In this document: piece by piece, positions 9,197 to 22,570 of the stretch
Layout of the letters: every line of letters starts with the position of its first letter
How positions within the stretch are numbered: position 1 is the stretch's first letter
Assembly: GCA_902778165.1 (NCBI GenBank)
Contig: CACYWQ010000002.1
Span: 90,427 to 154,426 of the forward strand
Reading direction: 5' to 3'
DNA from: an uncultured Lachnospiraceae bacterium
Lineage (GTDB): Bacteria > Bacillota > Clostridia > Lachnospirales > Lachnospiraceae
DNA: 64,000 nt
Translations under genes and position numbers: made by a program
The notes under the pieces: generated by a model
Told to the model about the DNA's origin: nothing
The model's input: the letters and a program-made list of their open reading frames with translations, nothing else
Databases searched by the model: none

Positions 9197-10399
9197 ATGC
9201 AGACTTCAGGTTCGGAAAAGCGTGAAGAGAAGAGAAATCTTGAATCCATACCCGTCGGCTCGTTGAGGATTATTCCGCTAAACAGCTGTAAGGAACTGGG
9301 TGAGAAAGTCGATTCGTATCTTGTAAGATGGCGAACCGAACGAGAGAACGAACACAAGAACAGTATTGCTTTCTCAGGATATCAGAGAGATTCCTACATA
9401 TTAAGCACCAGAGTTCCGAGGTTCGGTTCCGGAGAAGGCAAAGGAGAGATCTTGGAATCCGTCAGAGGATCCGATCTGTACATTCTTGTGGATGTCTGCA
9501 ACTATTCACTTACATATTCTATGGGCGGTTATGTTAACCACATGTCACCCGACGATCATTACCAGGATTTAAAGAGAATAATAGCTGCCGTCGGCGGTAA
9601 GGCAAGACGTATTACCGTTATTATGCCTTTCTTATATGAGAGCAGACAGCATAAGCGTACTGCAAGAGAATCTCTTGATTGCGCCATAGCACTCCAGGAA
9701 CTTATCAAGATGGGTGTAGATAACATTATCACATTTGATGCACACGATCCCAGAGTACAGAATGCCATTCCGTTACACGGATTTGAGACAATACAGCCTG
9801 CTTACCAGTTCATCAAAGGTTTGCTGACTAATGTTAAAGATCTTACTCTTGATGCAGAGCATATGATGGTTGTCAGCCCGGATGAAGGCGGTATGGGCAG
9901 AGCAATATATATAGCCAACGTTCTTGGATTTGATATGGGTATGTTCTATAAGAGAAGAGACTATACAAGAGTCGTTAACGGACGTAACCCTATCATTGCA
10001 CACGAATTCTTAGGCTCAAGTGTTGAAGGCAAGGATATAATCATAATAGATGATATGATTTCTTCCGGAGACAGCATGCTTGAGGTAGCAGGAGAATTAA
10101 AGAAGCGTAATGCCGGCAGAATATTCATATTCTCAACATTCGGACTCTTCACCAACGGTCTTGAGCGTTTTGATGAATATTACGACAAGGGAATCATTAC
10201 CAAGATTCTTACTACTAACCTTGTATATCAGCCTGAAGAATTACTTAAGAGAGACTGGTATATAAGTTGTGACTTAAGCAAGTATATCGCTTATATAATA
10301 GATACACTTAATCACGACTCATCAATAAGCGATCTTCTGGTTCCTAACGAGCGTATTCAGAACATTGTTGCAAGATACAGAAACGGTGAAATGGGTTGA
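9197..10399 (+). CDS. prs: Ribose-phosphate pyrophosphokinase (long form)
   Basis: 400 residues from the ATG at 9197 (AGAAAGG 10 bases upstream; a TTG at 9188 is less well placed). The enzyme makes PRPP from ribose-5-phosphate and ATP for nucleotide, His and Trp synthesis. Seen: FLYESRQHKRTARESLDC, FDAHDPRVQNAIP, VVSPDEGGMGRA and the PRPP-binding loop IIIDDMISSGDSM. It is about 80 residues longer than classical Prs: extra N-terminal sequence (1-50) and an insertion before the substrate domain. Its C-terminus is also extended. It follows the helicase loader by 34 bases and ends at a shared bidirectional terminator. Confidence 0.92.
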   Translation: MQTSGSEKREEKRNLESIPVGSLRIIPLNSCKELGEKVDSYLVRWRTERENEHKNSIAFSGYQRDSYILSTRVPRFGSGEGKGEILESVRGSDLYILVDVCNYSLTYSMGGYVNHMSPDDHYQDLKRIIAAVGGKARRITVIMPFLYESRQHKRTARESLDCAIALQELIKMGVDNIITFDAHDPRVQNAIPLHGFETIQPAYQFIKGLLTNVKDLTLDAEHMMVVSPDEGGMGRAIYIANVLGFDMGMFYKRRDYTRVVNGRNPIIAHEFLGSSVEGKDIIIIDDMISSGDSMLEVAGELKKRNAGRIFIFSTFGLFTNGLERFDEYYDKGIITKILTTNLVYQPEELLKRDWYISCDLSKYIAYIIDTLNHDSSISDLLVPNERIQNIVARYRNGEMG

Positions 10400-10423
10400 T
10401 TTCATCCAATTATATGCAATAAT

Positions 10424-10448
10424 AAAAGCCTGCAACTTGCAGGCTTTT
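10424..10448. terminator. Bidirectional intrinsic terminator between prs and the 849-residue gene
   Basis: Perfect 12-bp inverted repeat (AAAAGCCTGCAA, single-base loop, mirrored) with T runs on both strands. It serves prs on plus and the end of the atp unit on minus. Confidence 0.9.
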
Positions 10449-10472
10449 ATTAATTCAGGATATAATTAATTG

Positions 10473-13022
10473 CTATTCTTCGAGCTTCGGTGCAAAGGTT
10501 AAGAACCTGTTACCGTTCTCCTCAAACATATCTCTTGCATCCTTTCTGCCTATCTTATATATGGTTCCCTCATTGGGATCCATAACCACTATGTTCTGCT
10601 CATTGAAGCCTATTATAAGCAACGCACTTCCGTCATTCATATAGGCAAGTACAGGAATGTCTCTGTTGGCATAGTACAGCGTTACATCCAGTACACAGCC
10701 CGTAAGATTAAGTATATATGCATTATTTAGATTATTCTCAAGTATTTCGTATGCACTCTGTCCCGATGCCAGCATATACTCGGTATTTCTTGATACTCCC
10801 ATAAGCCCTAACATCGTATCAAGACATACGGTAAGAGAATCTTTATTATCCGTAACACTTCTCTCGTTTATGGCCATAATCTGATTTCTGGCAACGATCT
10901 CACCTCTTCGGTATATTTCATTACCGAACATATCCATAACCGTTCCTCTTATGCTGTAAGCGTATTCAACGGCTTTGGCCGGCTTATCATATATTCCGAC
11001 TATATCACCGTCTCCGTATACCACAAATCTATCCTTAGTATCGCTTGATTCAAGGAATATCTCTCTTCCACCCTCATACAGAACTTCCTTGGGCGTTAAG
11101 AGTTTCATGCTCTTAATGTCCATCTCATTCTTGACTTTAATCTGGGCTATTTTCTCATAATCTTCCGTCGCGGCATATGTAAGTACATTCTTACCTTCCT
11201 TGACTTCTACATTGCTTGTTATCTGATCATCGTCAGTCTCAACGAGCGTACCCTCTTCTCCCTCCTTAACGGCTCTGTATAAGGTCATCTGATTGCCCTC
11301 TATCGTGCCCTCAGTTACATATATTCCTTCTTCATCATATTCTTTGAGTATCTCACCGGACTCTGACTGGATTATTACCCTGTTCATAGGGAATATGACA
11401 TCACCCAATTGATTGTGGACAATGTCATCCCTGTTACATTCACCGTAAATAAGATCATCATCCATGAATCCGATTGGCCGTATATACTCTCCAGGTCTGC
11501 TCTTAACAACGTTGGTTTCACCCCTTGTAAGGCTCATTACCGACAGTTCGGTGAACAATTCCTCCGCAGCGGCATCAGTGGGTTCCTGCCAGACTATTAC
11601 ATTCTGACTTCCGGATGCGAAGAACGTATCTTCATTAACATTTCTGGCAATAATGGTCTCATCCATAAGACCGGGGATTATCTTATATATGACACCGTCC
11701 ACGAATATAAACAGATCTCCACCCGCATTTAAGAAGCTTAAACTGTCCATATCGCACTTAAGGATGGATGCTGACTTATCATACGGGATAAATGCCTGTT
11801 CTTCCACAGTATTAAGCAGGCTGTCATAATAATACACATCTATTCCGACTCTTCCTTCATGGATGCCTCGGTTCATATATCCGTATACCATAAACGATAT
11901 ATTGCCGTTTTCCTCAACATCAAGTATCTTAATACCGCTGTCTCTGTATCTTGCTCTCTCATCATCAGTTCCTTCGTCAAAGAAAGCGAACAGTCTTGCA
12001 AGCTTATTATCCGTCACATTATAGCTGTAGAGTCTGCCCTCATTGGTAAATGCGATTATTTCTCCGCCTTCACTCTCTACCATTCCGGGCTGTTCGCCCT
12101 GTATTCCCAGATCGATTCGATCTAAGCTTACAGCCTCCTTGTTCATAACGAATATTTCATTGGTATTTCTGCTGAATGACAGAAGATAGAATCTCGTATC
12201 CGTCCTTCGAACCCTGTAGTATTCAGTTACATTACAATATCGAGTATCTCCGCCTCTTTCATAACTAAGAAGGTATCTTAGTTCGACGGAAGCCATGGTA
12301 TCGCCTATTTCTCTGACATATACCGAGGGTTCTCTAACCATCTTAGGATTCGGAAGCGGTCCCCATGTAAGCTGATTCATACTGTTATTGATACCGACTG
12401 AACCTAAGGTCGTGTTATCTGAGTCAGCCAGAGGTTCCATATATGTGGACAATTCCTTGATATTCTCTTTATTAAAGGTCTTGTGACAGAAATCCAGGAC
12501 AAAATCTATCTTCTCCTTTGTTGCCGCTCCTTCATTCTGAATAATTCTGGTATAGTAGTTGATCTGCCTTCCGTCTAACATATTAAGACGCAGTATCAGA
12601 TTATACTCCCTGTTCTCATCGATTAAGTCCTTAAGCTGTATACTTGCATCGATATGATCTGAATAGTCGCTGTATTTAAGTATTCCGGTATTCTCTATCA
12701 GTCTTGAACCGTCCGCACTTCTTACCTCAACATTCATATCAAGGATTCCGGAACCGTACTTATCTATGATAAATGATACATTTCTGTCATCACCTACAGG
12801 TGTTACCACATCCCTTATGGTGCTGCAGTCCATATCTTTGATATATCCGTGCATGGCGTTAATCTTATGTCCGTCAACACTTACATAAGCCACCGGTAAT
12901 GTGGGTTCGGACATATCCATCGTCATGTCCGTAGTTCCCTGATTATAATATTTAGAGAAAAAAATAAGTGCTATAACAAAGGTGATGATTATAACACTTA
13001 TTCTTATACCTGTTTTCTTCAT
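10473..13022 (-). CDS. Large membrane-anchored protein of unknown function with degenerate C39-like C-terminal domain
   Basis: 849 residues; I do not recognise it as a named family. An N-terminal hydrophobic segment (about 8-23, IRISVIIITFVIALIFF) would anchor it with the bulk outside. The middle holds repeated beta-rich stretches that look propeller-like (IIAFTNEGRLYSYN, ISFMVYGYM, DLFIFVDGVIYKI). The last 120 residues resemble a C39-type papain-like fold: Cys733 in SLTVCLDTMLGLMG, then GSALLIIGF (798-806) where active members have His in place of Ser799, and VVMDPNEG with Asp815. The His is missing, so proteolysis is unlikely. It starts 20 bases after atpC without its own clear promoter and ends at a strong terminator, so it is probably the last cistron of the atp operon. 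Role unknown. Confidence 0.75.
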   Translation of the reverse strand: MKKTGIRISVIIITFVIALIFFSKYYNQGTTDMTMDMSEPTLPVAYVSVDGHKINAMHGYIKDMDCSTIRDVVTPVGDDRNVSFIIDKYGSGILDMNVEVRSADGSRLIENTGILKYSDYSDHIDASIQLKDLIDENREYNLILRLNMLDGRQINYYTRIIQNEGAATKEKIDFVLDFCHKTFNKENIKELSTYMEPLADSDNTTLGSVGINNSMNQLTWGPLPNPKMVREPSVYVREIGDTMASVELRYLLSYERGGDTRYCNVTEYYRVRRTDTRFYLLSFSRNTNEIFVMNKEAVSLDRIDLGIQGEQPGMVESEGGEIIAFTNEGRLYSYNVTDNKLARLFAFFDEGTDDERARYRDSGIKILDVEENGNISFMVYGYMNRGIHEGRVGIDVYYYDSLLNTVEEQAFIPYDKSASILKCDMDSLSFLNAGGDLFIFVDGVIYKIIPGLMDETIIARNVNEDTFFASGSQNVIVWQEPTDAAAEELFTELSVMSLTRGETNVVKSRPGEYIRPIGFMDDDLIYGECNRDDIVHNQLGDVIFPMNRVIIQSESGEILKEYDEEGIYVTEGTIEGNQMTLYRAVKEGEEGTLVETDDDQITSNVEVKEGKNVLTYAATEDYEKIAQIKVKNEMDIKSMKLLTPKEVLYEGGREIFLESSDTKDRFVVYGDGDIVGIYDKPAKAVEYAYSIRGTVMDMFGNEIYRRGEIVARNQIMAINERSVTDNKDSLTVCLDTMLGLMGVSRNTEYMLASGQSAYEILENNLNNAYILNLTGCVLDVTLYYANRDIPVLAYMNDGSALLIIGFNEQNIVVMDPNEGTIYKIGRKDARDMFEENGNRFLTFAPKLEE

Positions 13023-13042
13023 AAATCCGAAAATCCGTCAGT

Positions 13043-13450
13043 TTATTTCTTTACGTTGATACGTGCCATTGCACGCAATAAAGCAGTCTCCGCTCTTGCT
13101 ATATCCGTCTTGGGATCCTTCTGCGCAAGGAGTCTCTCCGCTCTTTCCTTGGCGGCCATAGCTCTCATCTCGTCAATCTCATCCGGCCACTCTATCACCT
13201 CAGCCAAGATGGTCACCGAGTCACCCAATATCTCAACGAATCCTGAGTGAAGTGCCGCTTTCTTGACATCTTCACCGGTAATCGTAAGTATTCCGGGCTT
13301 AATTATAACCGTCATCGGTATATGATTCTTGTATATACCGATCTCACCTTCTGTGGTATTAAACTCCACCATCGTAGCTTCACCCTTATAGAAGGTTCTG
13401 TCCGGAGTAATGACCCTTACTTCAAATGTATTGCTGCTATCCTGTGCCAT
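13043..13450 (-). CDS. atpC: F-type ATP synthase epsilon subunit
   Basis: 135 residues from the ATG at 13450 (GGAGACAGGT just upstream); the longer frame start at 13462 is less likely. Beta-sandwich N-terminal domain (FEVRVITPDRTFYKGEATMV, GEIGIYKNHIPM) and a C-terminal helical pair (AMAAKERAERLLA) that can regulate rotation. Eighth and last standard gene of the operon, 19 bases after atpD. Confidence 0.95.
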   Translation of the reverse strand: MAQDSSNTFEVRVITPDRTFYKGEATMVEFNTTEGEIGIYKNHIPMTVIIKPGILTITGEDVKKAALHSGFVEILGDSVTILAEVIEWPDEIDEMRAMAAKERAERLLAQKDPKTDIARAETALLRAMARINVKK

Positions 13451-13469
13451 ACCTGTCTCCAAAGACTAA

Positions 13470-15765
<2,296 letters not shown>

Positions 15766-15793
15766 AAATAATCACCTGCCTAAATTATGGATA

Positions 15794-17864
<2,071 letters not shown>

Positions 17865-17877
<13 letters not shown>

Positions 17878-18431
17878 GTGCTATCACCTATCTCCTTTAA
17901 TGTGTCATCCACAAGCTTGCCCTGGACGTCTGCATCCATATTCTGTCCGATGACCTTGCCGGCAATTGCCGATGCAACTGAGACCATCTCTTTCTTGACA
18001 TCATCGGCCACTCTCTTCTTCTCAAGCTCAGCTTCCGTATTGGCTCTTGCGATTATGGCAGATGCCTCTTCTTTGGCCTTGGCTAAAGTTGCAGCCTCAC
18101 CCTCAAGCGCCTTATGTCTTGCCTCACTTAAAATAGTCTCCGCTTCTTTGTCTATGTCGTGCAACTTCTGCTCATACTCACTCTTAAGTTCTCTTGCATG
18201 GTCAAGACTCTCTTTGGCTTCATTAAGCTCATCTCTTATCTTATCCTGACGCTTCTTAAGAAATTCCCTTGCAGGATTAAAGAAGAAATACGACGCGAAG
18301 AAGAAAAGAGCAATAACAGCTATGAGCGTGAGAATCGAATCATGCAAAAGCTGCATATCGAGGTCGAACAGTCTGGGAGTCATCCCTTCTGCCGCTGCAA
18401 GTATCAGACCTGCATTAGTATATATATTCAA
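17865..18431 (-). CDS. atpF: F-type ATP synthase b subunit
   Basis: 188 residues. One N-terminal membrane helix (about 30-52, ILTLIAVIALFFFASYFFF), then FLKKRQDKIRDELNEAKES and a long charged coiled coil, as in the b stalk. Single b gene, so a homodimeric stalk is expected. Starts 37 bases after atpE and overlaps atpH. Confidence 0.95.
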
Positions 18432-18468
18432 CCTTTATGCCTCCTTTCTGTAATGTAACCTGAAGGCT

Positions 18469-18723
18469 TTATTTTGCCAGAGGCTTAACGAATATAAGTA
18501 TCATGGCAATAAGCAGACCGTAAAGACCTGTTGTCTCCGCAACGGCCTGACCAAGAAGCATGGTACCTGTGATATCACCCTTGGCACCGGGATTACGTCC
18601 CACTGCTGATGCCGCATGTCCTGCTGCAATACCCTGGCCTACACCGGGTCCGATACCTGCGATAACCGCAAGTCCTGCACCTATTGCCGAACATCCGAGA
18701 ATAAAGTTAGTGTTGAATTCCAT
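18469..18723 (-). CDS. atpE: F-type ATP synthase c subunit with Na+-binding signature
   Basis: 84 residues, two membrane helices joined by the polar loop [10 protein letters not shown]. The ion carboxylate is Glu63. Ligand positions match those known in Na+-translocating c rings such as Ilyobacter: Gln30 (GPGVGQG), Val61, Glu63, Thr64 (Ser in Ilyobacter), Thr65 and Tyr68 (VAETTGLYG). This predicts a Na+-coupled enzyme. RRSN loop motif is present as AVGRNP. 99 bases after atpB. Confidence 0.96.
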   Translation of the reverse strand: MEFNTNFILGCSAIGAGLAVIAGIGPGVGQGIAAGHAASAVGRNPGAKGDITGTMLLGQAVAETTGLYGLLIAMILIFVKPLAK

Positions 18724-18822
18724 AATTCATTCCTCCGTCATGTTAATAATGGTAAAAAGTAAGAGTATTAAATCTCTCTATTGCTATATATTAAGCCCCC
18801 ACCCAGGCAGGAACTTATTAAC

Positions 18823-19539
18823 TTAGGAATCACCCATCGCATCTGCGATATATGTCATCGTCAGCATACAGAATACATATGTCTGTATTGCGCCCGAGAA
18901 CAGATCGAAGTATACATGCAACGCTGCCGGCCACACATATGCTATCTTACTTAACAGTCCGTAGATAAGTGCCATCATAACGGTACCCGATAAGATATTG
19001 GCAAACAGACGAAGCGATAACGATATGGGCACTGCCACATCACCGATGATATTAATCGGAGCCCAGAACGGCCAGGGATCACATAAGCCTTTGAGGAATC
19101 CCGAAACCTTCTGATATCTGATCTTAGTAATGAAGATCAAGGTGAATGTGATAAGACCAAGAGGTAAGGTCGTTCCGTAATCCGCTGTGGGAGGTCTTAA
19201 TCCCAACAGTCCCGAAATATTGCTGAATATTATAAATATAAATATCGTTCCAATATAATTGCGGAAATTCCTTCCTTTGCTTCCCATCGTCGACTCAACC
19301 ATTCCGTCAAGTTTCTCTACGATAAGCTCCACAACATTCTGGAATCCTTCAGGAATCTCTTTACCCTTCTTCATCGCTCTTCCCGCAACAAACATGAAGA
19401 TCATGAGCGTTATAAGTACGATAAGCGAACACACGTGAGTCGTTGTGATCCATACCTTCTGTCCGAAGAAACTGTATGAGAATATTCCATGGATCATAAA
19501 ATCCACTTCATCATCCGCTGCAAGCAATATCGGATTCAT
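18823..19539 (-). CDS. atpB: F-type ATP synthase a subunit
   Basis: 238 residues, five to six membrane helices. Half-channel stator subunit; the essential Arg lies in SLRLFANILSG near residue 177. Other family marks are NISGLLGLRPPTADY and the C-terminal VYFDLFSGAIQTYVF. RBS AAGGAGGTGG precedes the ATG. First of the eight standard atp genes, 32 bases after the AtpI-like gene. Confidence 0.95.
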   Translation of the reverse strand: MNPILLAADDEVDFMIHGIFSYSFFGQKVWITTTHVCSLIVLITLMIFMFVAGRAMKKGKEIPEGFQNVVELIVEKLDGMVESTMGSKGRNFRNYIGTIFIFIIFSNISGLLGLRPPTADYGTTLPLGLITFTLIFITKIRYQKVSGFLKGLCDPWPFWAPINIIGDVAVPISLSLRLFANILSGTVMMALIYGLLSKIAYVWPAALHVYFDLFSGAIQTYVFCMLTMTYIADAMGDS

Positions 19540-19571
19540 TGATCCACCTCCTTGTCTTTATATCACCGAAA

Positions 19572-19994
19572 TCAATCGGTCTTACTGTTCTTATCTCTTA
19601 TCTTGGCTATAATCGGCGAAAGATAGGCACCTATCTTAATTCCCATAACTCCCAGAAAACCCGAAAGCATCGCCGTGTTGCCTCCAATATACCAGAGTCC
19701 GATAAGCACGGCGGCAACAACTGCATATCTTAATACACTGTGCTTAAGGGAAAAAGCGGCCGCACCTCTCTCATTATCCGCATTAACGGTTAAGTTGCGA
19801 TCAAGCGACCACCACAGATGATAACCGTATAACAAAGCCGTTATTATACCGACCCACAATCCGAGGCTGTAGTTAAACTTCTGCGGCACGAACCACACTG
19901 CGCTTAACTGGCATATTACCCCGAAGACCACAATACCTGTGAACATATCGGACAGAGTCCTGTCGATTCTTATCTTATTCTTTGCCCCTGTCAT
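19572..19994 (-). CDS. AtpI-like membrane protein
   Basis: 140 residues from the ATG at 19994; the frame is open to 20054 but that stretch overlaps the preceding gene. Four predicted membrane helices (FTGIVVFGVICQLSAVWF, YSLGLWVGIITALLYGYHLW, VLRYAVVAAVLIGLWYI, LSGFLGVMGIKIGAYL). Position directly upstream of atpB and the four-helix layout match AtpI/Uncl-type proteins, which assist c-ring assembly. Sequence similarity alone is weak, so the call rests on context. Overlaps the AtpZ-like gene by 20 bases. Confidence 0.75.
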   Translation of the reverse strand: MTGAKNKIRIDRTLSDMFTGIVVFGVICQLSAVWFVPQKFNYSLGLWVGIITALLYGYHLWWSLDRNLTVNADNERGAAAFSLKHSVLRYAVVAAVLIGLWYIGGNTAMLSGFLGVMGIKIGAYLSPIIAKIRDKNSKTD

Positions 19995-20205
19995 CAGTAT
20001 ATTCTCTCTTGGCCAAAATATATATATTACGGGCGCCGGCAACGGCTCCGACAAAAAACAAAACTATGAATACCCAGCTTGTGCCCAGTCGTTTATCTAT
20101 GAAATATCCGATGGCCGAACACAAAAAAATCGGAACGAGCATATTGATTGCGAATTGGGATATATAGGCTAAATATCTTATGCTGCTCTTATTACTTCCC
20201 TTCAA
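19975..20205 (-). CDS. AtpZ-like small membrane protein
   Basis: 76 residues starting at a TTG (20205), with AAAGGA 8 bases upstream and no ATG in that position. Two membrane helices (FAINMLVPIFLCSAIGYFI and WVFIVLFFVGAVAGARN) with the DKRLGTSW link typical of AtpZ/putative F0F1 subunit proteins. AtpZ with AtpI has been linked to magnesium uptake or enzyme assembly. First gene of the atp operon, close behind its promoter. Confidence 0.8.
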   Translation of the reverse strand: MKGSNKSSIRYLAYISQFAINMLVPIFLCSAIGYFIDKRLGTSWVFIVLFFVGAVAGARNIYILAKREYTDDRGKE

Positions 20206-20234
20206 ATGCCGTTCCTTTCATCATCATAAAGGGT

Positions 20235-20263
20235 ATTATACTAGAAAAACCGACTAATGTAAA
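20235..20263 (-). promoter_or_regulatory. Predicted promoter of the atp operon
   Basis: On minus: -35 TTTACA (20263-20258), 17-base spacer, -10 TATAAT (20240-20235). It lies 30 bases upstream of the AtpZ-like TTG start. Confidence 0.7.
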
Positions 20264-20322
20264 GGAATATTGCGCTCTCTGATGACTAAATCGACATATC
20301 ACCATGCGTGTCAAACATGTTT

Positions 20323-20796
20323 CTATGCGTATTCGTTTATTCTGTCCGTATATTCCTTAAACGTACCCTTATGAACCGAATTTAAGAGTTTGCCCAATCT
20401 GCTTACCGATGTATGGAACTGTTCATCACTTATAAGCCCCTTGTCATAAGCTTCACCCAGCTCATCCACATCAAGGACATTCAATCTGTCATCAGCATCT
20501 ATTGTTATGTCAACCAGCAGGTCGGTGATTATCAGTTTGTTGTCTGCTTCATTCTTCTCATATTCAACAACATCGCAATACCAATAGTACAACGATCCGT
20601 CTTCTCTCAGAAACTTGCTTACTTTGATTCCTTCTTCAAACAAATACAAACTTAACCCGTGATGGAAATCCTTTCTCGGTTTAAGTGTCTTCCATTTGGT
20701 GACAAGCACCTTGTCATCCATGTGAAGAATCTCATCATCTTTAAGTTCAACACATTCATCAGGTATTATTCTTCTACGATACAATGTCGGATACAT
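20323..20796 (-). CDS. DUF402 domain protein
   Basis: 157 residues from the ATG at 20796, which follows AAGGAGAGACAT. The core (about 20-115) has the DUF402/FomD-like pattern: LYLFEEGIKVSKFLREDG, YYWYCDVVEYE, IITDLLVDITIDAD and DVDELGEAYDKGLIS. Some DUF402 members are nucleoside di/triphosphate phosphatases with acidic metal ligands, and the DLLVDITID acidic block fits that. Substrate unknown. 10 bases after the cell-wall hydrolase. Confidence 0.8.
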   Translation of the reverse strand: MYPTLYRRRIIPDECVELKDDEILHMDDKVLVTKWKTLKPRKDFHHGLSLYLFEEGIKVSKFLREDGSLYYWYCDVVEYEKNEADNKLIITDLLVDITIDADDRLNVLDVDELGEAYDKGLISDEQFHTSVSRLGKLLNSVHKGTFKEYTDRINEYA

Positions 20797-20806
20797 ATGT
20801 CTCTCC

Positions 20807-21973
20807 TTAGTAGAATATATGCGCACCTATTTGGATTCCTGACAGTCCCTCTATCGGTGTACGGAAATATACACAATTGCCCACGTTGGTTTGACCGCTC
20901 ATCGCTTCATCGGCTGCCTTATAGCAGGCTGCAGTGGCTTTATCCGACGCAAGCGCCAGAGCCAGATGTCCGTCACCTACGGGGGAAAATTGCTTGTTCT
21001 GATATATAACACCCACAACTGTATCCGGATATACGGAACTTAACACTCTGTTGATTACTACCGCACCCACGGCCAACTGCCCTTCATAAGGCTGATTGCC
21101 CGCTTCACAGTATATTAAATTGGCCAGAAGATATCTGTCACCTTCCTCAAAATGAACTTCGGAAATATCTCTCCACTTGGATTGTGCAGCCAATTTGGAC
21201 ATCGCGATTTCTTCGGCAAGCTGCTTCTTTAAAGCCGCGATATTCTCTTCTTCTTTGGCTGACTGCTCGGCATATGCATCGGCAACCGCCTCAAATGCCT
21301 TAATCTCACCCGCATACTTGCCTATCTCGGATGAGGTTGAACTTACATATCCCGATACTTTGGCCTGCTCTGCAGCCACTTCTTCATGATATCCGTCAAG
21401 TTCGGCCTTCTCACTCTCTAACGTGGCCTTGGCAATCTCTACGTTCTGCCTTGTCTCAATGTATTTATCAAGCATCTTACGATCGTATTCTGAGAGTTTC
21501 TCAATATAATTATTCTTATTAAGAAAATCCCCGAAACTCGTGCTGGTAAACAGCATCTCGGCGTATGTATAGTCTTTCCTCTCATACATAAACCTGATAC
21601 GTTTCTTCATAGCCTCGTACTGAGCATTCTCAATCGCGATCGCTTCTTCAAGGTCGGCTGTAGTCTGCTCTATCTCGGCATTCTTGGTGTCTATCTTGTC
21701 CTCAAGATCACTTAGATTATCACTGACTTCAGCCAGCTCCACATTAAGCTGATGAAGCCGGCCTTCCAATGTACCCTTGGTATTGTTAAGGGAATCAATA
21801 TTATTCTTGGTCTCCTTAAGTTTCTGTGTGGTGTCGGCGTGTTCCTGTTGGGCTTTGTTAAGCTTCTCCTGCGTATCCTTGATATCCGCATACGCGCCGA
21901 TTGTCGGAACAAGCGAAAGCGCCAATGCCGATGCCACAGCACAGATCCTGAATCTCGACGGATGTCTGATCAT
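20807..21973 (-). CDS. Exported coiled-coil protein with SleB-type cell-wall hydrolase domain
   Basis: 388 residues. Signal peptide 1-29 (SALALSLVPTIGAYA). Residues 30-260 form a long coiled coil like that in PcsB/CwlO proteins. The C-terminal domain (about 275-388) is Hydrolase_2 (SleB type): LLANLIYCEAGNQPYEGQ with the catalytic-type Glu, AVGAVVINRVLSSVYP, and QFSPVGDGHL. It probably cleaves peptidoglycan during growth or division, the coiled coil tying it to a membrane partner such as FtsEX. No spore-specific mark is seen. Between dCMP deaminase and the DUF402 gene. Confidence 0.88.
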   Translation of the reverse strand: MIRHPSRFRICAVASALALSLVPTIGAYADIKDTQEKLNKAQQEHADTTQKLKETKNNIDSLNNTKGTLEGRLHQLNVELAEVSDNLSDLEDKIDTKNAEIEQTTADLEEAIAIENAQYEAMKKRIRFMYERKDYTYAEMLFTSTSFGDFLNKNNYIEKLSEYDRKMLDKYIETRQNVEIAKATLESEKAELDGYHEEVAAEQAKVSGYVSSTSSEIGKYAGEIKAFEAVADAYAEQSAKEEENIAALKKQLAEEIAMSKLAAQSKWRDISEVHFEEGDRYLLANLIYCEAGNQPYEGQLAVGAVVINRVLSSVYPDTVVGVIYQNKQFSPVGDGHLALALASDKATAACYKAADEAMSGQTNVGNCVYFRTPIEGLSGIQIGAHIFY

Positions 21974-21990
21974 ATCCGCTATCCTTACCG

Positions 21991-22473
21991 TTATACGTCT
22001 ATATTAAGCGTCCTGCCCGTATGTTCATATTTCTTGTATGTGACTCCGGCTGAGTCAAACATTCTCTTGGCGGCAATATTGCCGGGAGTTCCGGCATATT
22101 TGTCACTGTCGTATATCACGGTCTTGATTCCGCACTGTATGATTGCCTTGGCACACTCATTACAAGGGAATAATGACACATATAACTTGGATCCTGCCAA
22201 CGAACCGCCTCTGAAATTAAGAATGGCATTAAGCTCACTGTGAGTAACGTAAGCATACTTGGTATCAAGCATGTCTCCGTCCCTCTCCCACGGATAATCC
22301 TCATCTGAACATCCGTTAGGAAATCCGTTATATCCTATGGACAATATCTTATTGTCCTCACCAACTATACAGGCCCCAACCTGTGTATTGGGATCTTTGG
22401 AACGCATACCTGCAAGTTTGCTGATACCCATGAAATATTCGTCCCATCTGATGTAGTCTTCTCTCTTACCCAT
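21991..22473 (-). CDS. dCMP/deoxycytidylate deaminase family protein
   Basis: 160 residues from the ATG at 22473 (GGAGAA upstream). The cytidine-deaminase fold is shown by the zinc motifs: His-Ala/Ser-Glu as THSELNAIL and the Cys pair PCNECAKAI. RSKDPNTQVGACIV and GYNGFPNGCSDEDYPW are characteristic of ComEB-type dCMP deaminases. It makes dUMP for thymidylate synthesis. 17 bases before the hydrolase gene, downstream of upp, so a pyrimidine grouping. Confidence 0.93.
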   Translation of the reverse strand: MGKREDYIRWDEYFMGISKLAGMRSKDPNTQVGACIVGEDNKILSIGYNGFPNGCSDEDYPWERDGDMLDTKYAYVTHSELNAILNFRGGSLAGSKLYVSLFPCNECAKAIIQCGIKTVIYDSDKYAGTPGNIAAKRMFDSAGVTYKKYEHTGRTLNIDV

Positions 22474-22570
22474 AATCCGTTCTCCGGTTGTGCCCGAATC
22501 GTATATACCACATGGCAATCCCAATCGGGCGAAACTATATTAATAGTTAATTCCTGATTCAATTATCAGG

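Noticed and set aside
22551-22568. Terminator CCTGAT/ATCAGG between upp and the dCMP deaminase gene
   Set aside because: Only 6 bp and no T run on the minus strand.
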